DNA of 64,000 nucleotides from an uncultured Roseateles sp. (GTDB lineage Bacteria > Pseudomonadota > Gammaproteobacteria > Burkholderiales > Burkholderiaceae), in the NCBI GenBank assembly GCA_946886855.1, contig CAMPJJ010000018.1:1-64000 (forward strand). Reading direction: 5' to 3'. Each line of letters starts with the position of its first letter. Position 1 is the stretch's first letter. Made by a program: the position numbers and the translations under genes. The notes under the pieces were generated by a model. That model was not told where the DNA came from, searched no databases, and saw only the letters and a program-made list of their open reading frames with translations. Shown here piece after piece: positions 37,735 through 45,987 of the stretch.

Positions 37735-39051
37735 ATGACCACACGACAAGACTGCCTGGCCCTGGACGCCGCCGATCCGCTGGCGACGCTGAAGGACCAG
37801 TTCTCCGTGCCCGCGGGCACGCTCTACCTGGACGGCAATTCGCTCGGCGCGATGCCCAAGGCGACCGCCGCGCGCGTGCAGCAGGTGATCGCCGAGGAGT
37901 GGGGACGCGACCTGATCAAGAGCTGGAACACGGCCGGCTGGATGGATCTGCCCTCGCGCATCGGCGACAAGATCGGCCGGCTCATCGGGGCGAAGCCCGG
38001 CGAGACCATCGTCGCGGACTCGACCTCGCTCAACCTCTACAAGGTGCTGAGCGCGGCGCTGCGCATCGTGCAGGCGGGCGAGGCCGACGCGGGCGGCAAG
38101 CGCCGCACGGTCGTCGTCTCGGAGCGCAGCAACTTTCCGACCGACCTCTACATCGCGGAAAGCCTCGCCGGGCAGTTCGGCATGACGCTCCACCTCGTCG
38201 ACCACGTCGATGAGATCCCGGGGCTGCTGAACGACAGCCTCGCCGTGCTGATGCTGACCGAGGTCAACTACCGCACCGGCCGCAAGCACGACATGAAGGC
38301 GGTGACCGCCGCGGCCCATGCGGCTGGCGCGCTGACGGTGTGGGACCTCGCGCACTCCGCGGGCGCCGTCCCGGTGGACCTGAACGCCGCGGACGCGGAC
38401 TTCGCCATCGGCTGCGGCTACAAATACCTCAACGGCGGCCCGGGCGCGCCGGCCTTCGTGTGGGCGCATCCGCGCCACGCGGATCGCTTCTGGCAGCCGT
38501 TGTCGGGCTGGCTGGGCCACGCGTCGCCGTTCCAGTTCACGTCGAACTACACGCCGGCGCCGGGCATCAAGCGCTACATCTGCGGCACGCCGGCGATCCT
38601 GTCGACGGCGGCGCTGGAGTGCGGCGTCGACACGCTGCTCGCGGCCGAGCCCTTCGGCGGCATGGCGGCGCTGCGCGAGAAATCGATCGCCCTGACCGAG
38701 CTGTTCGCGCGCCTGGCCGAGCAGCGCTGCGGCGACCAGGGCATCTATGTCGTCTCGCCTCGCGATGCCGCGCAGCGCGGCAGCCAGGTCTGCCTGGCGC
38801 TGAAGGCGCCGCTGCACGAGACGGCCGGCTACGCGGTCGTGCAGGCGCTGATCGAGCGCGGGGTGATCGGCGACTTCCGCGCGGGGGATCCGGCGCGGCT
38901 CGACGACGTGCCGAACATCCTGCGCTTCGGCTTCACGCCGCTGTACATCGGCTTCGCCGACGCGTGGGACGCGGTCGAGCACCTGCATCAGGTGCTGGCC
39001 ACCGAGGAGTGGCGCGAGGCGCGCTTCAGCAAGAAGGCGGCAGTGACATGA
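37735..39051 (+). CDS. kynU: Kynureninase
   Basis: A 438-residue PLP enzyme converting kynurenine to anthranilate and alanine. The PLP lysine is Lys230 in [26 protein letters not shown] and [14 protein letters not shown] are family hallmarks. ATG at 37735 starts [15 protein letters not shown]. Its stop overlaps the kynA start (ATGA), so the two are coupled. Product feeds the divergent 2-aminobenzoyl-CoA operon. Confidence 0.95.
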   Translation: MTTRQDCLALDAADPLATLKDQFSVPAGTLYLDGNSLGAMPKATAARVQQVIAEEWGRDLIKSWNTAGWMDLPSRIGDKIGRLIGAKPGETIVADSTSLNLYKVLSAALRIVQAGEADAGGKRRTVVVSERSNFPTDLYIAESLAGQFGMTLHLVDHVDEIPGLLNDSLAVLMLTEVNYRTGRKHDMKAVTAAAHAAGALTVWDLAHSAGAVPVDLNAADADFAIGCGYKYLNGGPGAPAFVWAHPRHADRFWQPLSGWLGHASPFQFTSNYTPAPGIKRYICGTPAILSTAALECGVDTLLAAEPFGGMAALREKSIALTELFARLAEQRCGDQGIYVVSPRDAAQRGSQVCLALKAPLHETAGYAVVQALIERGVIGDFRAGDPARLDDVPNILRFGFTPLYIGFADAWDAVEHLHQVLATEEWREARFSKKAAVT

Positions 39052-39983
39052 GTTGCCCGATGGGACATGGGTCCGGCGCACCGGACGTCAGGGCCGCTGA
39101 AGGAATGGGGCAAGGCACCGGGCACGGCGGCGGACAAGGCGGCGGACAAGGCGGCGAAGCCATCGTCCGCGAGGAAGGCGCGCAGCTCGACTTCTCCAAG
39201 GACATGAGCTACGGCGACTACCTGCGCCTGGACCAGGTGCTGAGCGCCCAGCATCCGCTCTCGCCCGACCACAACGAGATGCTCTTCATCATCCAGCACC
39301 AGACCTCGGAGCTGTGGATGAAGCTGATGCTGCACGAGCTGCACGGCGCAGTGACGCACGTGGCCTCGGACCAGTTGCCCGAGGCCTTCAAGATGCTGGC
39401 GCGGGTGTCGCGCATCATGGAGCAGCTCGTCCACGCCTGGGACGTGCTCAGCACGATGACGCCGCCGGAGTACTCGGCCATCCGGCCCTATCTCTCCAAC
39501 AGCAGCGGCTTCCAGAGCGCGCAGTACCGCCGCATCGAGTTCATGCTCGGCAACAAGAACGCCGCGATGCTCAAGCCGCACGCGCATCGCGCCGACCTGC
39601 TGGCCGAGGTGCAGGCGGCCTATGAAGCGCCTTCGCTGTACGACGAGGTCCTGCGGCTGCTGAAGCGCCGCGGCATCGACGTGCCCGCCGCCGCGCTCGA
39701 TCGGGACTGGACGCAGCCACGGTCCGCCGACGACGGTGTCAAGGCCGCCTGGCTGGAGGTCTACCGCGATCCGAAGGCGCATTGGGACCTGTACCAGATG
39801 GGCGAGGAACTCGTGGACCTCGAAGACGCGTTCCGGCTCTGGCGGTTCCGCCACGTCACCACCGTGGAACGCGTGATCGGCTTCAAGCGCGGGACCGGCG
39901 GCACGGGAGGCGTCAGCTATCTGCGCAAGATGCTGGACGTCGTGCTGTTCCCGGAGTTGTGGGCGCTGCGGACAGAGCTGTGA
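39048..39983 (+). CDS. kynA: Tryptophan 2,3-dioxygenase
   Basis: A 311-residue haem dioxygenase that opens the indole ring of tryptophan to N-formylkynurenine. [19 protein letters not shown] contains the conserved His of the substrate and haem pocket; [19 protein letters not shown] and [20 protein letters not shown] are family signatures. The first about 40 residues are Gly/Gln-rich, an extension encoded by GGCGGACAA-type repeats that is longer than in most homologues. It overlaps kynU by 4 bp. Confidence 0.95.
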   Translation: MSCPMGHGSGAPDVRAAEGMGQGTGHGGGQGGGQGGEAIVREEGAQLDFSKDMSYGDYLRLDQVLSAQHPLSPDHNEMLFIIQHQTSELWMKLMLHELHGAVTHVASDQLPEAFKMLARVSRIMEQLVHAWDVLSTMTPPEYSAIRPYLSNSSGFQSAQYRRIEFMLGNKNAAMLKPHAHRADLLAEVQAAYEAPSLYDEVLRLLKRRGIDVPAAALDRDWTQPRSADDGVKAAWLEVYRDPKAHWDLYQMGEELVDLEDAFRLWRFRHVTTVERVIGFKRGTGGTGGVSYLRKMLDVVLFPELWALRTEL

Positions 39984-39998
39984 GCGATCGCAGGGCAA

Positions 39999-40083
39999 CC
40001 AGGCCCCCTTGACTCCATCTCCCTCCTTTGTCGGCCGCCCCGGCCGACAAATTCCCTCCCTAAGTTCCGTCAAGGGGGCCTGG
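39999..40083. repeat. 85-bp nested palindrome after kynA (MITE/REP-like)
   Basis: Outer arms CCAGGCCCCCTTGAC (39999-40013) and GTCAAGGGGGCCTGG (40069-40083) are a perfect 15-bp inverted repeat. Inside, TTTGTCGGCCG-CCC-CGGCCGACAAA (40027-40051) is an 11-bp perfect hairpin. The structure could be a miniature element, a REP-type palindrome or a strong terminator for kynBUA. No target duplication is seen. Confidence 0.7.
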
Positions 40084-40213
40084 TCGCCCCGCTCCGGCAC
40101 GAGCTCGCACGCTCGTTGGAGGGGGGTGGACGTCACTCCTACAATTCGACGACTCGATGTGGGTGGCCTATCCGGTCACCCACGGTCCGCTCGCCAACCC
40201 GCCGAGGCCCGCC

Positions 40214-42031
40214 ATGGATACCCGCCTTTCCCAGATCAAGCTGCGCATCTCCCGACTGCGCGACGCGCTGCGCAACGCCGGCGCCCACGCTATCCTGGTC
40301 CCCTCGGCCGATCCGCATCTCTCCGAATACCTGCCGCGACGCTGGCAGGCCCGCGAAGTCTTCTCCGGCTTCACCGGCTCCATGGGCACCCTCGTCGTCA
40401 CGCTGGACGACGCCCAGCTCTTCGCCGACAGCCGCTACTGGACCTCCGCCGAACGCGAACTCGCCGACAGCGGCATCACCCTCTTCAAGATCCCCACCGG
40501 CGCCTCCAGCCAACACATCACCTGGATCGCGGACACGCTGCAGCGCGGCCAGACCCTGGTCGTGGACGGCCAGGTGCTCGGCCTGGCGGTCGCGCAACAA
40601 CTGCGCGCGGCGCTCGGCGCCAAAGGCGTGCTGATCAACACCGGGCTCGACCTGATCGACCAGGCCTGGGACGACCGTCCCGGTCTGCCCGACGCGCCCA
40701 TCTACGAACACGCCTCGCCGCAGGCCACCGTCAGCCGCACCGACAAGCTCCAGCAAGTCCGCGAGGGCATGACCAGACACGGCGCCTCGCATCACCTGAT
40801 CTCCAGCGTCGACGACATCGCCTGGCTGCTCAACCTGCGCGGCTCGGACGTGACCTACAACCCGGTGTTCCTCGCGCACGCGCTGCTCGACCAGGCGGGT
40901 GCGACGCTGTTCGTGCAGCCCGGCAAGATCGACGCGGCGCTCGAGCAGCGCCTCGCCGCCGACGGCGTGCGCCTCGCGCCGTATGCCGACACCCGCGCGA
41001 CGCTGGGCGCCCTGCCCGCAGACGCCAAGGTCCTGATCGATCCCCGTCGCGTCACGCTGGGCCTGCGCGAGGCCCTGCCGGCCTCCGCGGCCGTCGTGGA
41101 AGCCATCAATCCGAGCACGCTGCTGAAGAGCCGCAAGAACGCCGCCGAAGCGCAGTTCATCCGCCAGGCGATGGAACAGGACGGCGCCGCGATGTGCGCG
41201 TTCTATGCGTGGTTCGAAGCGGCCCTGGCGCGCGGCGAGGCGATCTCCGAACTCACCATCGACGAGCGCCTGACCGCCGAGCGCGCCAAGCGGCCCGGCT
41301 TCGTCGGCCTGTCGTTCTCGACCATCGCCGGCTTCAACGCCAACGGCGCAATGCCGCACTACCGCGCCGTGCCGGAATCCTTCTCGCAGATCGAGGGCGA
41401 CGGCCTGCTGCTGATCGACTCCGGCGGCCAGTACGTCGGCGGCACGACCGACATCACCCGCGTCTGGCCGATCGGCACCATCACCGAGGCCCACCAGCGC
41501 GACTACACGCTGGTGCTCAAGGGCACGATCGCGCTGTCGCGCGCCGCGTTCCCGCGCGGCACGCTGAGCCCGATGCTCGACGCCATCGCCCGCGCCCCGC
41601 TGTGGGCCCACGGCCTGGACTACGGACACGGCACCGGCCACGGCGTCGGCTACTTCATGAACGTGCATGAGGGCCCGCAGAGCATCTCGAAGGCCGTGCC
41701 CGACGCGAACATGGCCATGGAGCCCGGCATGATCACGTCGATCGAGCCCGGCCTGTACCGCCCCGGCCAATGGGGGGTGCGGATCGAGAACCTGGTGTTG
41801 AACGTCGGCTTCGAGACCCCCGAAAAGGGGCAGTTCGGCGAGATGCTGGCGTTCGAGACCCTGACGCTGTGCCCCATCGACACGCGCTGCATCGCGGTGG
41901 CCCTGCTGTCGGAGGACGAACTTGCGTGGCTGAACGCGTATCACGCCGAGGTGCGCCGGCGTCTGACGCCGCTGGTCGACGGCGAGGCCCTCGCCTGGCT
42001 GAACACCCGCACCGAGGCGCTGCAGCGCTGA
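40214..42031 (+). CDS. Xaa-Pro aminopeptidase (M24B, aminopeptidase P)
   Basis: 605 residues: two creatinase-like N-domains (about 10-320) and a C-terminal pita-bread metallopeptidase domain. Metal ligands are visible as LIDSGGQYVGGTTDITR (two Asp), GHGTGHGVGYFMNVHEGP (His) and EPGMITSIEPG (Glu), with GVRIENLVL providing the last Glu. It removes N-terminal residues before proline in the cytosol. ATG 40214 starts at MDTRLSQIK; upstream frame is intergenic. Followed by a strong terminator. Confidence 0.92.
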   Translation: MDTRLSQIKLRISRLRDALRNAGAHAILVPSADPHLSEYLPRRWQAREVFSGFTGSMGTLVVTLDDAQLFADSRYWTSAERELADSGITLFKIPTGASSQHITWIADTLQRGQTLVVDGQVLGLAVAQQLRAALGAKGVLINTGLDLIDQAWDDRPGLPDAPIYEHASPQATVSRTDKLQQVREGMTRHGASHHLISSVDDIAWLLNLRGSDVTYNPVFLAHALLDQAGATLFVQPGKIDAALEQRLAADGVRLAPYADTRATLGALPADAKVLIDPRRVTLGLREALPASAAVVEAINPSTLLKSRKNAAEAQFIRQAMEQDGAAMCAFYAWFEAALARGEAISELTIDERLTAERAKRPGFVGLSFSTIAGFNANGAMPHYRAVPESFSQIEGDGLLLIDSGGQYVGGTTDITRVWPIGTITEAHQRDYTLVLKGTIALSRAAFPRGTLSPMLDAIARAPLWAHGLDYGHGTGHGVGYFMNVHEGPQSISKAVPDANMAMEPGMITSIEPGLYRPGQWGVRIENLVLNVGFETPEKGQFGEMLAFETLTLCPIDTRCIAVALLSEDELAWLNAYHAEVRRRLTPLVDGEALAWLNTRTEALQR

Positions 42032-42062
42032 GGGTCAGACCGTCCCTTGCGACGGACAGCGG

Positions 42063-42089
42063 AAAAGCGCGGCTGAGCCGCGCTTTTTT
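42063..42089 (+). terminator. Rho-independent terminator after the aminopeptidase gene
   Basis: AAAAGCGCGGC-TGA-GCCGCGCTTTT is an 11-bp perfect stem with a 3-base loop and further T's, 31 bp beyond the stop. The A-run on the left arm makes it potentially bidirectional. Confidence 0.85.
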
Positions 42090-42163
42090 ACGTCCGGCTT
42101 CACTGGAAGCGCCGCGGGCCGCCACCTAGACTTGTTGCAGCTTGTCGACGAGGAGCAGAGACC

Positions 42164-42445
42164 ATGGACACCCGACTCTCTCAAGCGTGGAACGGCTGGC
42201 GCGCCTCCGCGCGACACAAGGCCTCGACCCCCGATGAACCCGAGCTGCACCGCTTCTCCGACGGCGCCATGCACACCGCGCTGATGGCCGCGGTCATCGC
42301 GGTCGCCGTGATGGCCGTCGTGCAGATGGTCAACGTCGCCGCCCCGATGTGGCAGCTGGAACCGGTGGTCGTGCAGGGCAAGGCCCAGCAGGTGCCGCTG
42401 CCCGCGGCGCCTCAACCGCTGGCACCGGCGCAACCGGGCCGCTGA
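42164..42445 (+). CDS. Small single-pass membrane protein, unknown
   Basis: 93 residues with one clear transmembrane helix (ALMAAVIAVAVMAVVQMVNV) and a Pro/Ala/Gln-rich tail. The first six residues (MDTRLS) copy the start of the upstream aminopeptidase. No family is recognised. AGGAGCAGAGACC precedes the ATG. Convergent with the LytR-type gene. Confidence 0.65.
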   Translation: MDTRLSQAWNGWRASARHKASTPDEPELHRFSDGAMHTALMAAVIAVAVMAVVQMVNVAAPMWQLEPVVVQGKAQQVPLPAAPQPLAPAQPGR

Positions 42446-42496
42446 GCCCCCAGGGACCGAGGAAGGTCACGCGCCGGTCCTCGCCCGCGGGTCGCC

Positions 42497-43351
42497 TCAC
42501 ATCTGCCGGAACAGGTGCAGGTAGCTGCGGCTGACCGGCAGCACCTCGGGCCGGGCCTTCAGGTGGAGGTCCGCCGTTTCGTTCGGGCCCCGCGTGACGT
42601 GGCTGATCGCGTGCAGATTGACCACCACCGAGCGGTGGACCTGCACGAATCGCTGCGCGTCCAGCCGCTCGATCAGTTCGCGGATCGGCGTGCGGATGAG
42701 CGCCTCGCCCTCGGCGGTGACGACCAGCGTGTACTTCTCGTCCGAGCGCAGGAACAGGATGTCGTCGACCGGGATCAGTTTCAAGGTCGATCCCACGGAC
42801 GCGCGGATCCACTGCAGAGGCCCTGTGTCGGTCGCCAGGCCGGCGGCCGCCGACGCGGGCGCGCCCGGTTGCCGCGCGATGCGGCGGGCGAGTTCGTCGA
42901 TGACGGCCTCCAGCGCCGCCTGGCTGCCCTCCCCGCGCGTGCGCCGGGGCGGCTCGGCCAGACGCTCCTTCAGCCGGCCGACCGTGTCGGCGAGGCGGGC
43001 CTCGTCGACGGGTTTGACCAGGTAGTCGATCGCGCCGCGTTCGAAGGCCTGCAACGCGTATTCCTCGAACGCGGTGACGAACACGACGTGGGCCTGGCGC
43101 GCGATCTGCCGGGCCGCCTCCATCCCGTTCAGGCCCGGCATGTGGACGTCGAGGAAGGCGATGTCGGGTCGGTGGACCTCGAACATCTCCACCGCCTCGC
43201 GCCCGTTGCGCGCCTGCGCGACGACACGCAGTTCCGGCCACAGCAGGCCGAGACTGCGCTGCAGGCTGTCGCGCAGCAGCGGCTCGTCGTCCGCGATCAG
43301 GGCGGTCGGCGCGGCACTGTCGAACTGGGCGGGGCGGTCGGAAACGCTCAT
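42497..43351 (-). CDS. LytTR-type response regulator
   Basis: 284 residues: an N-terminal receiver (IADDEPLLRDSLQRSLG, phospho-Asp in IAFLDVHMPGLNGME, and VTAFEEYALQAFERGAIDYL with the conserved Lys in KPVDEARLADT) and a C-terminal LytTR DNA-binding domain (LKLIPVDDILFLRSDEKY...FVQVHRSVVVNL). ATG 43351 lies one base after the kinase stop. Partner of the adjacent histidine kinase. Targets are unknown. Confidence 0.9.
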   Translation of the reverse strand: MSVSDRPAQFDSAAPTALIADDEPLLRDSLQRSLGLLWPELRVVAQARNGREAVEMFEVHRPDIAFLDVHMPGLNGMEAARQIARQAHVVFVTAFEEYALQAFERGAIDYLVKPVDEARLADTVGRLKERLAEPPRRTRGEGSQAALEAVIDELARRIARQPGAPASAAAGLATDTGPLQWIRASVGSTLKLIPVDDILFLRSDEKYTLVVTAEGEALIRTPIRELIERLDAQRFVQVHRSVVVNLHAISHVTRGPNETADLHLKARPEVLPVSRSYLHLFRQM

Positions 43352-43352
43352 G

Positions 43353-44444
43353 TCATTGCGGCGTGAAGCGCAGCTCGGCACACAGGCCGTGCGGCAGATT
43401 TTCGGTCAGCCCCAGCGAAGCGCCCGGGCCGTAGAACAGCGTGAGCCGCTCCCTCAGGTTGCGCAGCCCGGTGCCGCTGCCCATGCTCTGCGTCATGCCG
43501 ACGCCGGTGTCGCTGACCCACAGTCGCACCTGGCCGTCGTGCAGCACACCGCCGACCTCGATGCGCCCGCCTTCCTCGCTGGGATCGATGCCGTGGCGCA
43601 CGGCGTTCTCGACCAGCGTCAGCAAGGCCATTGGCGGAAAGCGCAGGCCGCCCAGTTCCGGCGGCAGGTCGACGACGACATCGAGCCGGTCCGGCATGCG
43701 CAGGTGCATCAGCTCGAGGTAGGCGCGGACCAGCGCGACCTCGTCGGACAGCGTCGTGGCGTCGCCCTGCAGCCGCGGCATCGCCGCGCGCAGGTAGGCG
43801 ATCAGGCTGCGCAGCACCGGCGCAGCCTGCGGCGAGCCGGTCTCCACCAGCGCGCGCACATTGGCCAGCGTGTTGAACAGGAAATGCGGTTCGACCTGCG
43901 CCTGCAGCAGCCTCAACCGCGCGTCCAGGGCCTGACGTTCCAGTTCGCTGCGTTCCAGCTCGAAGCTGAGCGCCTGGCTGCGGGCTTCGGCATCGCGCTG
44001 GCGGTAGAGCGCGCCCATCGCCAGCAGCGGTCCGACGACCAGACCGGATCCTGCGATCCAGAGGAAGCCGAGCATCCGGGATTCGGACTCGACGAAGCTG
44101 GAGAAGTCCCCGCCGACGGCGACCATGTAGACGGCCAGCGTGGCCAGCGGCACCGCCGCGGCGACCACGACGACCTGGAACAGCCAGCGCGCCCACCAGC
44201 GCGGCAGACGACGTGGCCATTGACCGGCCGCCGAGAAGGCGAGCAAGGCCAGCATGCCCACGAACATGGTCCGGCCGAGCAGGACCGGGAACGGGGTGAT
44301 GAAGATCGGCTGCAGCGCCAGCGCGAAGACGGTGGCCAGCGCCAGCGCCAGCAGGACCCGCTGCGGCGTCAGGTAGGAGACGAAACCGTGCCAGGCCGGA
44401 TGCGGAGGCTCGGAAGGGCTGACGGGGAGGACCGGGGTCGACAT
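43353..44444 (-). CDS. LytS/YehU-type sensor histidine kinase
   Basis: 363 residues. Four hydrophobic segments in the first 160 residues, then a His_kinase domain with the H-box QAQVEPHFLFNTLANVRALV and the ATP-binding region LVENAVRHGIDPSEEG and SDTGVGMTQSMGSGTGL. No periplasmic sensor domain is seen, so the membrane part probably senses directly. Transcribed just before its response regulator. Confidence 0.9.
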   Translation of the reverse strand: MSTPVLPVSPSEPPHPAWHGFVSYLTPQRVLLALALATVFALALQPIFITPFPVLLGRTMFVGMLALLAFSAAGQWPRRLPRWWARWLFQVVVVAAAVPLATLAVYMVAVGGDFSSFVESESRMLGFLWIAGSGLVVGPLLAMGALYRQRDAEARSQALSFELERSELERQALDARLRLLQAQVEPHFLFNTLANVRALVETGSPQAAPVLRSLIAYLRAAMPRLQGDATTLSDEVALVRAYLELMHLRMPDRLDVVVDLPPELGGLRFPPMALLTLVENAVRHGIDPSEEGGRIEVGGVLHDGQVRLWVSDTGVGMTQSMGSGTGLRNLRERLTLFYGPGASLGLTENLPHGLCAELRFTPQ

Positions 44445-44698
44445 GCCCGCACGATAACGGGGCCGTCGCGGCGATCCAAGCGCGGACGGGCGCTCACGCG
44501 ACGAAGCACGGGATGAGCCGCTTGAGCCACGGAGACCGGGGCAGCGGACGGGCCGGAAGTCAGCGCGGTGGTCAGGGCGGTCTCCGCCCCCACCCGCGGC
44601 AGCGTGGCGAGGAAGTCCTCGAACAGGTCTTCATGGAAGCGGTCGTCGCCGAACGGGTCGGCATCGACAAGCTGGTCGAACAGCGCGGTCCGGGTCAT
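44369..44698 (-). CDS. Hypothetical small acidic protein overlapping the kinase start
   Basis: 109 residues. An acidic N-terminal half (LFDQLVDADPFGDDRFHEDL, FEDFLATLPRVG) and a basic, Arg/Pro-rich tail. GGAGG lies six bases before ATG 44698, a good ribosome site. The 3' end overlaps the kinase gene by 76 bp, so a shorter true product or a frameshift is possible. It follows the preceding small gene by 10 bp. No family is recognised. Confidence 0.4.
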   Translation of the reverse strand: MTRTALFDQLVDADPFGDDRFHEDLFEDFLATLPRVGAETALTTALTSGPSAAPVSVAQAAHPVLRRVSARPRLDRRDGPVIVRACRPRSSPSALPSLRIRPGTVSSPT

Positions 44699-44708
44699 GC
44701 CGCCTCCG

Positions 44709-44963
44709 TCAGGCGTACATGCCGATCCGGCACATCACCGCTTCCTTGCCGGCATTGATGGCGAAACGCAAGGCCTCCGCCGGCGTCGCCCAGCCATAGC
44801 CGCCGGCCAGGTTCTCGTCGCGGAAGGCTTCGCGCTTGTTCATCGCCTCGCACAGCCCCGTCCGCACCACGACAACCGCCGCCACGTAGCCGAACTGGCG
44901 GGGGCGCTCGATCGCGCCGGCGTAGATGCGGTAGTCCCCGGTCTCGATTTCGGCGAAGTGCAT
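44709..44963 (-). CDS. Small conserved-looking hypothetical protein
   Basis: 84 residues beginning MHFAEIETGDYRIYAGAIER and including FGYVAAVVVVRTGLCEAMNK and WATPAEALRFAINAGKEAV, a pattern of small cytosolic alpha/beta proteins of unknown function. ATG 44963 has AAGGAG upstream, so the longer frame was rejected. It lies at the head of a small gene group leading to the two-component system. Confidence 0.6.
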   Translation of the reverse strand: MHFAEIETGDYRIYAGAIERPRQFGYVAAVVVVRTGLCEAMNKREAFRDENLAGGYGWATPAEALRFAINAGKEAVMCRIGMYA

Positions 44964-45095
44964 GGCTGACTCCTTCAACGACAGGCAGCTCATGGCGAGC
45001 CGCGATGGAGTCCACTTTGCGCGCCGGATCGCGCCTTGCATACCCGACTGAGGAGGGCCCTCGGAAGGGGGATGCCGTCCCGGATCCCCCCATCG

Positions 45096-45123
45096 GGCGA
45101 TATCGGCGATATCAGGCGATATC
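45096..45123. repeat. Three GGCGATATC repeats
   Basis: Exact copies start at 45096, 45105 and 45115 in the 195-bp gap between two small genes. Each contains the palindrome GATATC, so a dimeric regulator could use them. Confidence 0.7.
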
Positions 45124-45158
45124 GGGCGCCGCCGGTCGGCGGGTCCGGCGCGACGGCG

Positions 45159-45740
45159 TCAGAACTGGTTGTTGGCGATCGAGGTGTACTCGCGCAACTC
45201 CGCATCGACGACGCGCTTGGGCGGCACGTCCGCCGGGCGCTGGCCCAGGGTGGGATGCAGGATGTCGTAGGAGCGACGCTCCGACGGCGAAATGACGCCG
45301 TTCTGGTCCGAATCGGCCTCGGCATAGACCAGGTTGGGTACCAGGCTGATGGGTTCGGGGAACTTGTCGTCCCGGGAGACCACGGCGGCCCGGGCGTTCG
45401 ACGGCTGGAAGGAGGTGCTCTGAGCCGTCACGGTGGTGGGAGCGGCAGCCGCTGGAGCGGGCGCCGGGGCCGGGGCCGGAGCCGGAGCCGGAGATTTAGC
45501 CTGGGCCTGGGGCTGGGCCGGCGACGTCTGCACCGTCGAGGCGGCGGCCGGACGTGCCTGCGCCTGACTGTCGGAGGCTGCCAGGCTCGCCGCTTGCGGC
45601 GACAGGCTCACCACGGCGGAGGCCTCGACCGGCGAAGCCGTCGACGGGTCGTTGACGCCGGCCTCGCGCACGCGCGCCGACTGCCCGGTGCTTGCACCAG
45701 GGCCGTTCAGTGTCGTTGTGTTGTTGGAAACAGGAATCAT
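45159..45740 (-). CDS. EF-hand-like calcium-binding protein, function unknown
   Basis: 193 residues, no signal peptide. The N-terminal two thirds are Ser/Ala/Pro/Gln-rich with an (Ala-Pro)n stretch. Near residue 145 the 12-residue loop DSDQNGVISPSE matches the canonical EF-hand loop (D1, D3, N5, G6, I8, E12). A second loop is not seen. ATG 45740 has GGGAGG upstream. The gene lies divergent to spoT. A surface or Ca-responsive role is possible but not shown. Confidence 0.65.
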   Translation of the reverse strand: MIPVSNNTTTLNGPGASTGQSARVREAGVNDPSTASPVEASAVVSLSPQAASLAASDSQAQARPAAASTVQTSPAQPQAQAKSPAPAPAPAPAPAPAAAAPTTVTAQSTSFQPSNARAAVVSRDDKFPEPISLVPNLVYAEADSDQNGVISPSERRSYDILHPTLGQRPADVPPKRVVDAELREYTSIANNQF

Positions 45741-45987
45741 GGCGAGCCTCCCGCGAGGTGTCCGCACATTTCGGCCAGCGGATGCCGGGACCGGGACACA
45801 TCCCGGGCCATCGCCCTTCCAGGGCATGTTCGGTTTATCGGCGGGCGATCTCCGGACTTTAGCCCTCGACCCGCAGCTTTCGCTTGTTCTTGATAGGGAT
45901 AAACCCCTAAACCCGAGCCCGAAGGCGCTTCGAACCCTCAAGTCCACTCGCCGGAAACCCCTGTCGCCATCGGTTAAATTGCACCGC

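Noticed and set aside
42497..44444. Naming the first LytTR pair as AlgZR as well
   Set aside because: The second pair (58137-60198) has the conserved argH/hem synteny; this one is a separate paralogue with unknown role.
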